Assembly (NCBI RefSeq): GCF_003597395.2
Contig: NC_133776.1
Coordinates: 37,855,609 to 37,919,608, forward strand
Direction: 5' to 3'
Length of the DNA stretch: 64,000 nt
From: Chelonoidis abingdonii
Lineage: Eukaryota; Chordata; Testudines; Testudinidae
In this document: piece by piece, positions 54,960-64,000 of the stretch
Numbering within the stretch: the first letter of the stretch is position 1
How the letters are laid out: every line of letters begins with the position of its first letter
Made by a program: the position numbers and the translations under genes
Notes under the pieces: model-generated
Told to the model about the DNA's origin: nothing
Database searches by the model: none
The model's input: only the letters and a program-made list of their open reading frames with translations

Positions 54960-56950
54960 TGTACCTGTACTCCTTTCAAAATGTAGGCAAAGAAGGTTAA
55001 TGTGTGTGTTTTTGGGGGGGATATGTAGCATTCCTGTTTGAGTAGATATTTGTGTTGATAGGTACTGTTGGTTAAGTGGGAAAACTTTTCAAACTCCTGT
55101 CTAATCTGGATGAAACACTGAACTGTAAATAGTCAGAACCACTGGAAATCAGGTGACTTTTATTTAGGTGCATTGTTTTAGATGCTCCTGTTCAAAACCT
55201 TTGGCCAAATAAATAAGAAATAAAATGTGTCCTGTTCTTAATCAAAAACCTAACTAAAGTAGAAAAACTTAGAATTACTTTATTTTTATGTTGTATTTTA
55301 GCCATATATTGTGAGAAGGAATATGCTTTAAAAATCAGCAAATAAAAATTAAAATACAGAGTTTTTTCTTTCTTTCTTTCTTAGCAGGCCATAAGAAGTG
55401 TACACAAAGCATGCTTAAATTCAGTTTAGATTCTGTAGTAGCAGACAGCTGGAAATAGTTTTGTAGACAATAACCATTGAACCAAGGGACAGAGTAGCTC
55501 AGGGTTGCTTACCTCTGGAGGCCAGCATTTAAATTTTAAATTGAATTGCAAGTAAAAAGGAATTCACTGGGTTCAGCCTAATTTCTGTTTGTGCCTGTCA
55601 CAAAACCAGAACAGAAGCCCACTTGACTGGCAGCCTCTACTCAAGAGTTCCAGTACTGAAGCGGGTTTTGCTGATCAGACTCACAGTGGATTGGGAGCAT
55701 TTTTATAGAAGTGCGTGCATGTTTTCTGCCCGTGTTCTAAGATTAGACAAGTGCCATTTGTAACTTGCTTTCATATGCACTAAACACTATTACAAGGAAT
55801 AAATTTAGAAATAAATCTGAAAAAATCTTACTGGTAAAGAAATGTACAACCAGCTAGCCAAGAGGGCAAACATTAATTAAGTGAGCAGTGTTAAATATGT
55901 GCTAGTTTAGCCAACATAGGAGCTTACAAATCAATCACTCTCTGGTTTAAAAAATATTAAACTATTTTGTACCTTGGCCATGTCCTGAAAATCTTTACAC
56001 ATTAAAGCAAAAATTAAATGCTTTAGACAGATAAAACTTGAGGGATGTGAATGAAAATTGTGGAGTGAAATATGTAGGATCTATACTTCAGAAAAGGGCA
56101 ATACATCATGGTCAGGTCTTGCTTACCATTCTTACATTGCCCTAAAATTTATAGGGTCTGAATCTGGTGTAAATAGGGAGTAACTCTTTTATTACATTGT
56201 CATAACCGTGATTAGAACCAACGCCATTATTTTCAAGGCCTTTAGATGGAAAGTATTAAGATTCCTGTTGCAGAATTGAAACTCCTATTTCAGGTTAGGT
56301 ATCTTAATATAGACGAATGCAAAGATTCTTGGATTTCTTAGTAGTGTAAGAAGCATATTAGAGCAAAAACATTTTGTAGACACCTCCACTCCCATTTGTA
56401 GCTCTGAAGATCACAGCATCCTATGGCAACCACAGCAGCTGTTTGCACGGAAATGTAATATGGGAAAGTAAGTGTGTGGTGCGGTTTTTAAATGTAATTT
56501 AGCCATGTGAATGAGGGAACCTGGAAACATGTAATCACCAGGCTGTCTACAGACCACTAGTTTGAGAACTGTAAACCTAATGTAAAGGAGCTACTCAGAC
56601 ACAGAAAATTTTCTTTAGTTGAGCTGGAAAAGGAGGTGAGCTGGGAAGAGGTAAGCTAACAGTTCTCTACTACCATCTCTGTAATGAGCTGGTTTCAGGC
56701 AAATGGTCTTAAGGCTGCAGGGCTCTGCAAACGAGGTTAATTTTCCGGTACAGAAATCCCTCATCAATTTGGGTTGGCAGATGTGGATTTTGATGCAGAG
56801 TGGGAAGTGTAGTGAGATTTTGCTGCTGTGTAGTGACTCTGTCCCAAATCTCAGTCTCTGGCACCTTGTGGTCCGTGCAGATAACTGGCTCTTCTCAGCT
56901 GAGACACTTCAAGTCTGGTTGAATCATCGGGCCTCTGGCTCCAGTCAAGT
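54960..56950. other. Non-coding intron DNA, nothing recognised
   Basis: A short (TTCT)n run lies at about 55,366-55,383. No gene; no clearly bounded repeat. Confidence 0.4.
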
Positions 56951-57054
56951 GTAGTATCAGGGTTGGAAGGGACCTCAAGAGGTCATCTCGTCCAGGGGTT
57001 GGAACCTTTCAGAAGTGGTGTGCTGAATCTTCTTAAATTCACTCTAATTAAAGG

Positions 57055-57236
57055 TTCTTCGAGTGCTTGCTCATATCCATTCCAGTTAGGTGTGCGCGCG
57101 CTGCATGCACGTTTGTAGGAGATTTTTACCCTAGCAACACTTGGTGGGCTGGCAGGGCGCCCCCTGGAGTATCGCTGCCATGGTGCCCGATATATACCCC
57201 TGCCGGCCCATCCGCTCCTCAGTTCCTTCTTACCGC
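57055..57236. repeat. DIRS left inverted terminal repeat
   Basis: It starts TTCTTCGAGTGCTTGCTCAT and contains CCTAGCAACACTTGG, GGGCGCCCCCTGGAGTATCG, GATATATACCCCTGCCGGCC and TCCGCTCCTCAGTTCCTTCT. The reverse complement of each is recognisable at 61,891-62,078. Confidence 0.85.
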
Positions 57237-57425
57237 CCGTGTCGGTCGTTGGAACAGTGGAGCACGGCTTAGCTGATCTCCACCTCCCTAGCTCTTCGCT
57301 CGTTTCTATAGTTATAGTGTACATAGTTAGTTTTCCATAGTTCTCGTTAACTTTTTTGTATTAGTAGTTTATAGTAGTTAGAGGGTTGGGGGCTAGCCCC
57401 TTCTCCTCCCCCGGTACTGGGGCCC

Positions 57426-58132
57426 ATGCCCGGTTCACCAGGCTTCAAACCTTGCGCGCCTGTCATCGGCCGACGCCCACAGGAGATCCGCACGACACCC
57501 ACAGGAGATCCGCACGACACCTGTTTAAAGTGTCTGGGAGAATCCCACCTTGTGTACAAGTGTCGAATCTGCAAGGCATTCAAGCCCCGGACAAAGAAAG
57601 AGCGGGACATTCGCCTGAAGCAACTCTTGATGGAGGCAGCTCTAACTCCCCCATCTTCGGCACCGACTCCGGCACCGGGGACAAGTGCTTCCCTCCACAC
57701 CGGAACGTACCGTTCTGGCGAAGACTCCTCGGCACCAGCCTTCACCAGCTCATTCCTCTGGCAGGCACCGATCCCTCTCCCCAAGGACCAAGAGGCACAA
57801 GGCTCCTGCAGCACCAGCATCTGTACCGCAGTCAGAGTGTACATCTAAGGTGGACCGCCCGGCACCGACCTCTCCCTGCTGACACAGAGGAAACCAGTGC
57901 TCATGCACTGGAACCGCATGACCTTCTGGAGCCGGAGGTACCCCTGGACCAGGCGTCAGTGCAGGACCCACTCGTCCCGGGGCTGTCATCTTCCTCCTCC
58001 CAGGATGAGGCAGTAGCGGGGACGTCATCATCGGGACCACCTCCGGTCACACCAGGACCTTCTGCGGCGTGTCGCCCAAAACATCAACCTGCCGGCAGAG
58101 GAGGTCCCAGAGGTGGAGGACCTGGTGATTAG
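57426..58132 (+). pseudogene. DIRS gag-like N-terminal region
   Basis: Two frames share this stretch. The frame at 57,426-57,848 carries DTCLKCLGESHLVYKCRICK, a C-x2-C...H-x4-C-x2-C zinc-like pattern near residues 35-55, then FKPRTKKERDIRLKQLLMEA. The frame at 57,386-58,132 takes over downstream with proline/serine-rich wording. The short duplication GAGATCCGCACGACACC (twice near 57,483-57,522) lies just before the cysteine motif. Function in DIRS is inferred as nucleic-acid binding. Confidence 0.6.
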
Positions 58133-58997
58133 CATCTTGTCCGCGGAGACACCCACCCGAGTGGCTCTCCCATTCATCCGTTCGATCCAGGCTAGAGCTG
58201 ACACTATCTGGCAATCCTCAGCTTCCATCCCACCCACAGCCAAGGGGGTCGAACGGAAGTACATGGTGTCTTCCAAGGAGTATGAGTACCTCTATGTGCA
58301 CCCCGCTCCCTGTTCCTTGGTGGTACAGTCCGTCAACGAACAGGAACACCACGGCCAACAAGCCCCCGCGCCTAAATCTAGAGAAGCTCGGCGCATGGAT
58401 TTGTTGGGCCGAAAAATCTATTCTGTGGGAGGTCTCCGCTATGCGGAGTTGAACCAACAGGCCCTCCTCATCAGATACAGTTACAATACCTGGGAGGCTG
58501 TCGGGAAGTTTGTCGAGTTTGTTCCACTGGGTTCCCGCCAGGAATTTGCAGCACTCCTGGAGGAGGGGAAGAGGGTCTCGAGGATCTCCTTACAAGCCTC
58601 ATTAGATGCCGCTGATTCGGCGGCCAGAACGGTCGCTTCAGGCATAGCCATGCGCTGTATGTCATGGTTGCAAGTGTCCGGCCTGCCACCTGAATTGCAA
58701 CATACAGTACAAGACCTGCCGTTTGATGGTCAAGGCTTATTTTCACAAAAGATGGACCCCAGACTGCAAGGTCTAAAGGACAACAGAGTAATTATGCATT
58801 CGTTGGGAATGCATATGCCTCAGACGCAAAGACGGTCCTTCCGCTTCCAACCTCAGCACCCTTACCCCCCACCTTGGCCACGGCAAGACTTTGCCAGAAG
58901 GAGAGGTCATAATAATCGCAGACGCCAGTCTGGACCTCAAGGGAGCAACAATTCCGGTCCCACCAAACCAATGCCGGGACCTAAACCAAACTTTTGA
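58113..58997 (+). pseudogene. DIRS gag-like C-terminal region (294-residue open frame)
   Basis: This is the longest intact frame in the element. It holds a helical, capsid-like region of about residues 80-230 (GRKIYSVGGLRYAELNQQAL, YNTWEAVGKFVEFVP, LDAADSAARTVASGIAMRCM). A basic, proline-rich, glutamine-rich tail follows (RRRGHNNRRRQSGPQGSNN) and ends at a TGA. The real start lies upstream in the shared gag frame, so the listed ATG is only the first one in this frame. A host gene is excluded by its place between the DIRS terminal repeats. Confidence 0.7.
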
Positions 58998-59239
58998 GTG
59001 TGCGCCGAAGAGCAGTGTACCAATTGCCTCCCCAGATCCCTTTCAGTTCTACAACCGCCTTTCCTAGTTCCTTCCGGCGTGGTCCCAGTTGACGTGAGAT
59101 TGTTGGGTCCTACGCACGGTGGAGCTTGGATACTGCCTTCAGTTTGTTTCACTCCCTCCCTTCCACCCCCCCTCCTCGTCCCTCTTCGGGGACCCCTCTC
59201 ACGAGCAACTCCTTATCCAGGAGGTCCATAAGCTCCTCT

Positions 59240-59962
59240 CAATTGGAGCTATAGAGGAGTACTGGAGGAGTTAAGGGGCAAAGGGTTTTATTCCCGATAT
59301 TTCCTTATTCCCAAGGTGAAAGGGGGCCTCTGGCCTATCCTAGACCTGCAAGGACTGAACAAATTCATCAAAAAGTTCAAGTTCCGCATGGTATCCTTGG
59401 GAACCGTTACTCCTTCCCTGGATCCCGGAGATTGGTACGCTGCTCTCGACATGCAAGATGCATATTTCACATAGCAATTTATCCTCCTCACGGGAGGTAT
59501 CTACGCTTTGTGGTAAACCATCAACACTACCAGTTTACTGTCCTGCCCTTTGGCCTCTCCTCGGCCCCTTGCGTGTTCACAAAGTGTATGGCGGTTGTCG
59601 CTGCTGCCTTACGCCAGCGTCGGATACATGTCTTCCCTTACCTCGACGACTGGCTCATCCGAGGGGCCTCTGAGGCACAAGTCATCAGCCAGGTGGCCAT
59701 TATCAAGGACCTCTTTCTGCATCTAGGTCTGATCATCAACTTAGACAAGTCCACTCTGGTGCCTACGCAGAGGATAGAGTTTATCGGGGCAATGCTGGAC
59801 TCCAACCTTGCAACGGCCAGTTTACCCCCCCACTGGTTTCAGGCCATAGTCTCACTTGTCCAAGGTCTTCAGCGTTTTCCAACAACCTCTGCCCACACTT
59901 GCCTTGGCCTTCTCAGTCACATGGCTGCGTGCACATTCATTACAAAGCACGCCAGGCTGTGA
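59240..59962 (+). pseudogene. DIRS reverse transcriptase, frameshifted
   Basis: The early part (about 59,280-59,470) contains GLWPILDLQGLNKFIKKF and WYAALDMQDAYF with the first catalytic Asp. After a shift, 59,432-59,962 continues with FTVLPFGLSSAPCVFTKCM and VFPYLDDWLIRGASE, where YLDD is the intact active site, then LDKSTLVPTQRIEFIGAMLD. A stop after ITKHARL separates it from the RNase H segment. Confidence 0.8.
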
Positions 59963-60673
59963 ATGCGTCCTCTCCAAATCTGGCTCGTCTCCGTCTATTG
60001 GCCGCGCATCAATGTCCGGGAGCTGAGAGCGGTCTGGCTGGCGTGCCAAGCGTTTCGACGCCATCTGCAGGGCCGTTGTGTTGCAGTCTTCACGGACAAC
60101 ACAACAGCCATGTATTACATAAACAAACAGGGAGGGACGCGGTCGTCCTCCTTGTGTCAGGAAGTAATCCTACTGTGGGACTTCTGCATAGCCCACTCCA
60201 TAGACCTAGTAGCCTCCTTCCTCCCAGGAGTCCGGAACACGCTCGCAGATCATCTGAACAGGTCCTTCCTGGCGCACGAATGGTCCATCCATCCGGACTT
60301 TCTCCATTCAGTTTTCCGGAGGTGGGGCTTTCCCCAAATAGACCTCTTTGCCTCCAGGGAGAACAGGAAATGCCAGCTGTTCTGCTCCCTGCAAGGTCGC
60401 TCCCCGGGCTCCCTGTCGGACACACTCCTCATTCCGTGGACGGGCCACTTCTGTTATGCCTTCCCACCTTTTCCTCTCGTCCATCGAGTTCTGATCCAGA
60501 CGCGCAGGGACAAAGCCCGGCTTATCCTGATCGCTCCAGCTTGGCCGAGGCAACATTGGTACACCATGCTGCTCGACCTGTCTGTCACACCCGATTCCCC
60601 TGCCACTCGACCCGGACCTGATCACGCAGGACTTCGGCTCTACACCACCCGGACTTGCAGTCCCTTCATCTGA
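59963..60673 (+). pseudogene. DIRS RNase H-like and linker region
   Basis: The open frame of 236 residues carries INVRELRAVWLACQAFRRHL and VAVFTDNTTAMYYINKQGGT, an RNase H-type Asp/Glu pattern. It continues with SFLPGVRNTLADHLNRSF and IDLFASRENRKCQLFC, the usual DIRS wording between RNase H and the recombinase. One section between the RT and this frame seems shortened compared with what I expect for the family. Confidence 0.75.
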
Positions 60674-60677
60674 CTGC

Positions 60678-61675
60678 ATGGCTGCTGGCTGGTTGAGCCA
60701 ATCGGAATTGCGTTGTTCCACCGCAGTGCAACAAGTGCTGCTCGGAAGCAGAAAGCCCTCCACGTGGTCAACATACCTTGCTAAATGGAAGCACTTCTGT
60801 CACTGGTGTACTCAGCGGGACCTTTCTCCGCAGGCTGTATCAGTCCCCACCATCTTGGACTATTTATGGTCTCTCAAAGAGCAAGTCTAGCAATATCTTC
60901 GCTGGAGAGTGCACCTTGCAGCTATTTCCACCTTCCATCCTGGGGAGGCTGGCAGTTCCGTTTTTTCCCATCCTATAGTTTCCAGATTCCTCAAGGGCTT
61001 TGGAGTGACTCTATTCCCCAGGTCAGACCAACCAGCCCCTACCTGGGACCTGAACCTGTCTTAGCCAGGCCATGGGACCTCCCTTTGAGCTTTAGCCACA
61101 TGCTCGCTGCTGTACCTGTCCTGGAAGACAGCATTCCTAGTTGCTGTCACCTCGGCTAGATGGTCTCAGAACTTAAGCTTTGACTGTGGATTTCCCCATA
61201 TATGGTGTTCCATAAGGACAAGGTACAGCTGGGACCACATCCGGCGTTCCTCCCTAAGGTCGTCTCCTCCTTTCATGTGAATCAGGACATCTTCCTGCCA
61301 GTCTTTTTCCAAAACCGCACTCACCGCGACGGGAACAACAGCTGCATACTCTGGATGTCAGCAGGGTCTCGCGTTTTACATAGAGAGAACCAAACCCTTC
61401 CGGCGTTCACTCAGCTTGTTTGTAGCAGTGGCAGAACGTATGAAGGGCATGGCAATCTCCTCCCAAAGGATGCTTCTTGGGTGACATCCTGTATTCGACA
61501 TGCACGACTGGCTCATGTTCCGACTGGCCATCTTCCACACCCACTCTATGCGGGCTTAAGCTCATCTGCCGTGTTTTTGGCCCGTTTCCCATACAGAGAA
61601 ATCTGCCGCGCGGCCACCTGGTTCTTCCATCCACACCTTTTGCACTCGCACTACGCATTGGGTCCAACAGTCTAG
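60678..61675 (+). pseudogene. DIRS tyrosine recombinase, frameshifted
   Basis: The N-terminal part (60,678-60,890) has KPSTWSTYLAKWKHFCHWCT and VPTILDYLWSLKEQV, an alpha-helical core-binding region of tyrosine recombinases. The reading then moves through other frames (60,785-61,159) to 61,202-61,675 with FHKDKVQLGPHPAFLPKVVS and REICRAATWFFHPHLLHSHY. A stop directly after KEQV and several shifts inactivate it. The catalytic R and Y are placed only by position near the C-terminus. Confidence 0.7.
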
Positions 61676-61763
61676 AGATGAAGCCGCCTTCGGCTCAGCG
61701 GTCTTACATTCCGCAACCATCCCGCTCCGACCCCACCGCCTAGTAAGGCTTGGGATCATCTAA

Positions 61764-61858
61764 CTGGAATGGTATGAGCAAGCACTCAAAAAGAAAAACG
61801 GTTACTCACCTTTGGTAACTGTTTGTTCTTCGAGATGTGTTGCTCATATCCATTTCCA
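61764..61858. repeat. DIRS internal complementary region
   Basis: GGAATGGTATGAGCAAGCAC is the reverse complement of the left tip, and TTCGAGATGTGTTGCTCATA that of the right tip; they are joined by an AC-rich spacer. In DIRS elements this region lets the two ends be rebuilt on a circular intermediate. Confidence 0.85.
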
Positions 61859-61890
61859 CACCCGCCCTCCTTCCCCTCTGTCGGAGTAAC

Positions 61891-62078
61891 GCAAGAAGGA
61901 ACTGAGGAGGCGGATGGGCCGGAGGGGTATATATCAGGCGCCATGGCGGTGCCACTCCAGGGAGGCGCCCTGCCGTTCCACGAGTGTTGCTAGGCTAAAA
62001 ATCTCCGAACGTGCATGTGGCGCGGTGCACACCTAACCTGGAATGGGATATGAGCAACACATCTCGAAGAACAACAGT
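61891..62078. repeat. DIRS right inverted terminal repeat
   Basis: It reads AAGAAGGAACTGAGGAGGCG, GGAGGGGTATATATCAGGCG, GGAGGCGCCCTGCCGTTCCA and ends TGAGCAACACATCTCGAAGA, the reverse of the left repeat with scattered changes. Confidence 0.85.
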
Positions 62079-62464
62079 TACAAGTGGAGTAACCGTCTCT
62101 TTTCGCGTGCCAGTAATACATGTTAACGTTTTAGAAGGTCTCTTTCTAGAAGTCTGTAATATATAACTAAACTACTGTTGTATGTAAAGTAAATAAGGTT
62201 TTAAAATGTTTTAAGAAGCTTCATTTAAAATTAAATTAAAATGCAGAGCCTCCTGGACTGGTGGCCAGGACCCAGCAGTATGAGTGCACTGAAAATCACT
62301 CATGTGCTCACTTCGGCACCCGTGCCATAGGTTGCCTACCCTGTTCTAGTCCAACCCCTGCTCAAAGCAAGACCAATCCCCGGACAGATGTTTACACCAG
62401 TTCCCTAAATGGCCCCTCAAGGATTGAACTCACAACCCTGGGTTTAGCAGGCCAATGCTCAAAT

Positions 62465-64000
62465 TAATGGAACTTGTTCTTGGCACTTGTCTAAAAAGCC
62501 ATGATATTAACTGAAAAAGGGTGGAAGTGGGAAGAGGGACCCTATTCAAACTAGGGTAGCCCAGCTGCCTGTTTTTTGACTAGAAAGTCCAGTTGAAAAA
62601 GGGACTTAACTGGGTATCAAAGTCCAGTTACAGAGGGTGGAGGAGGCACTGGGTCATACCTGTGCCAAACCCCTGCTCAGTTGGGGTTGCCTCCTACCTG
62701 CGTTGGATGGCTGCAGTTCCCAGCCCTGGCTGTGCAACTCCTCCTGACTCAAGGAGAGGGAGCAGGAGATAAGAGGGGAAAAGCGGCAAACAATGGGAGA
62801 CATGGGAAGAAGAGCGAACGCGGGGAGCCTTGGGGGGAAGAGGTGGGTGGGGAGGTTCTGGCACTCCTAACTGGTGTCTGCTTTTTAAATATTACAAAGT
62901 TGGCAGCCCTATAAAGGGACTGTCCACTCAAGACAATGTTTAAAACAGAATCTAAATGCTTAGAGCATAATACTGGGGAAGAGTTTCCTTCATAGTCTTA
63001 CAAATAAGTGCTTTTCGGCTAGATATATAGGCAGCATGTTGTCCACCCAGCTGACAGTAAGAATTCTAGTTCATAAGGGATTCCCTGTCACAAAAAAAAT
63101 CTTTTTGATTAGGACACAAACCTATTAGAGTCTATCAGCCTTCACTATGTCTCCAGAAAAGTAAAGAAAAAAATTAGCTTTCAAAATAAAATGCTAGTAA
63201 TTAGACATAGGAAAGACTCTCCAATTGCTAATGGATCTTCAAATTGCAATGCAATCCTGTGATATGGGACATTTTGTAGATAAAGTGCTAGCTGAAATCC
63301 TCCATGACTAACACCTGTGATGTTTGTTAGAGCACCAGTTAGTGTCTTGATAGCTAAAGGGGGTTTTTGAGAATTTTAACATGAGCTGAGCTGACTGGAG
63401 GCCTATAATGATGTGTCACGCTTTACCAGCAATAGGAGCTATTTGTGAAAATCTCTTTACTCTTGAATAGATTTCAGGATGTCTTTTTATTGCTTCCTTT
63501 TTGTGAGAAGAGACATTATTGTCAAACAAGCTTGTGATTAACTTTTTGTTAACTTCTTCCTTTTTTCTGTTAACTGTAAAATAAGGAAAACTTTAGTCCA
63601 TTTCCCAGTGAAATGGTGTCCTGGAACATATAAAATGGCTTTCAGCTCCCATAGCCTTTCTGACCACTTATTTTCTTTGTACTCTGTCTCCATATATAAT
63701 TTTTACTGATTAAGATCCATTCAAGTAGCTAGATTTTTTTTTCTACTTTCTTTTCCAACTAGTAAACAAGCCTGTTGGGCTTTTCATTAGCCCTGTTAGT
63801 ATTTTTCCCTAGTACTTTCAGTTTCATGTCCTTCTATCCCATAACAGAACAAGTAAGAAAATAGTCTGGTTTTGTTTGTTTCCAGGTGGTATGGAAACCT
63901 CATGTAATAGTATGCTACTGATGTCATTATGGTCTTTAACTAGAGTAGTTATGGTCCCTGGTTGATTACCAGCAGCAGTTTGAATACTAGCATAATTTGG
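62465..64000. other. Non-coding intron 4 DNA, nothing recognised
   Basis: No exon 5 candidate and no clear repeat boundary. A G/A-rich segment lies at about 62,745-62,860. Confidence 0.4.

Larger units (their letters stand above)
57055..62097 (+). mobile_element. DIRS-type retrotransposon, nearly full length
   Basis: The left inverted terminal repeat (57,055 to about 57,236) matches the right one (about 61,891-62,078) in reverse. Both include the CCCATCCGCTCCTCAGTTCC type of wording and a CTAGCAACACT-like stretch. An internal complementary region at 61,764-61,858 joins the reverse complement of the left tip (GAGCAAGCACTC) to that of the right tip (TTCTTCGAGATGTGTTGCTC). In order it carries a gag-like region, RT/RNase H and tyrosine recombinase. 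DIRS elements integrate by recombinase rather than integrase and make no long target duplication, which fits the flanks. Several frameshifts and stops make this copy inactive, but decay is light. Confidence 0.9.
56993..62343. mobile_element. hAT-type element inside the SINE, split by the DIRS
   Basis: The left end CAGGGGTTGGAACCTTTCAG and right end CCATAGGTTGCCTACCCTG are inverted repeats of the CAGGGGTCGGCAACC type. The flanking 8-mers ATCTCGTC (56,985-56,992) and TTCTAGTC (62,344-62,351) match at 6 of 8 positions, and the SINE elsewhere has ATCTAGTC here. The element continues right of the DIRS with GCGTGCCAGTAATACATGTT and TAAGAAGCTTCATTTAAAAT. Confidence 0.85.
56954..62463 (-). mobile_element. 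Turtle tRNA-derived SINE, split by the hAT/DIRS nest
   Basis: The 3' tail lies at 56,954-56,992 (TATCAGGGTTGGAAGGGACC then AAGAGGTCATCTCGTC). The rest resumes at 62,344 (TTCTAGTCCAACCCCTGCTC) and runs to the tRNA-like head at 62,463 (GGTTTAGCAGGCCAATGCTC). It is the minus-strand form of the element at 12,487-12,640. Everything between is later insertion. Confidence 0.85.
54917..64000 (+). other. SERPINE2: SERPINE2 intron 4, continues past the window
   Basis: After donor GTAAGC at 54,917 no exon-5-like sequence (expected to begin with STS.PNDLWYN-type wording) was found up to 64,000. The intron therefore exceeds 9 kb and carries the DIRS/hAT/SINE nest. Confidence 0.75.

Noticed and set aside
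58113..58997. 294-residue open frame as a host gene
   Set aside because: It sits between DIRS terminal repeats and is followed by RT and recombinase of the same element.
54960..64000. SERPINE2 exon 5 within the window
   Set aside because: I looked for wording like PNDLWYNF.ELPY in all forward frames after exon 4 and found none with splice sites.
1..64000. CRISPR arrays, operons or bacterial-type systems
   Set aside because: No regularly spaced identical repeats; introns, CR1, SINEs and hAT elements show vertebrate DNA.

Overview
The window looks like vertebrate, most probably turtle (cryptodiran), genomic DNA. The clues are CR1 LINEs, a tRNA-derived SINE that ends in a CR1-like tail, several GC-rich hAT-type non-autonomous elements with 8-bp target duplications, a DIRS retrotransposon, and long AT-rich non-coding stretches. 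The species cannot be fixed from the sequence alone. I found no tRNA, rRNA or CRISPR array.

One host protein-coding gene is visible: the 5' half of SERPINE2 (protease nexin-1 / glia-derived nexin) on the + strand. A CpG-rich block at about 25,590-26,370 with GC boxes, a TATA-like motif and a GT donor at 25,963 is the probable promoter and non-coding first exon. After a first intron of about 22.8 kb come coding exons at 48,740-48,995, 53,631-53,858 and 54,719-54,916. All three leave phase 1 and together encode the first 227 residues. The remaining exons, with the reactive-centre loop, are not found before the window ends.

Positions 1-25,600 are intergenic and rich in mobile elements. They hold an R4-like LINE (5.3-7.35 kb), a MIR, L2-type relics, hAT-type elements, and a layered locus at 14.2-20.0 kb. 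There an antisense CR1 is split by a hAT element and by a solo LTR-like element, and the LTR is itself split by a segment carrying an R2/NeSL-like LINE.

Intron 1 (26-48.7 kb) holds hAT-type elements with clear 8-bp duplications, short retroposons flanked by 10-14 bp duplications (several built as head-to-head inverted dimers), an L2 relic, and a frame-broken transposon-like gene of uncertain family at about 39.27-40.95 kb.

Introns 2 and 4 each hold a DIRS element in the sense orientation. The copy at 49.7-51.15 kb is internally deleted. The copy at 57.05-62.1 kb is almost full length, with gag, reverse transcriptase/RNase H and tyrosine recombinase regions, inverted terminal repeats and an internal complementary region. 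The larger copy sits inside a hAT-like element that itself sits inside a SINE. Apart from SERPINE2, every coding signal comes from mobile elements, nearly all of them decayed.
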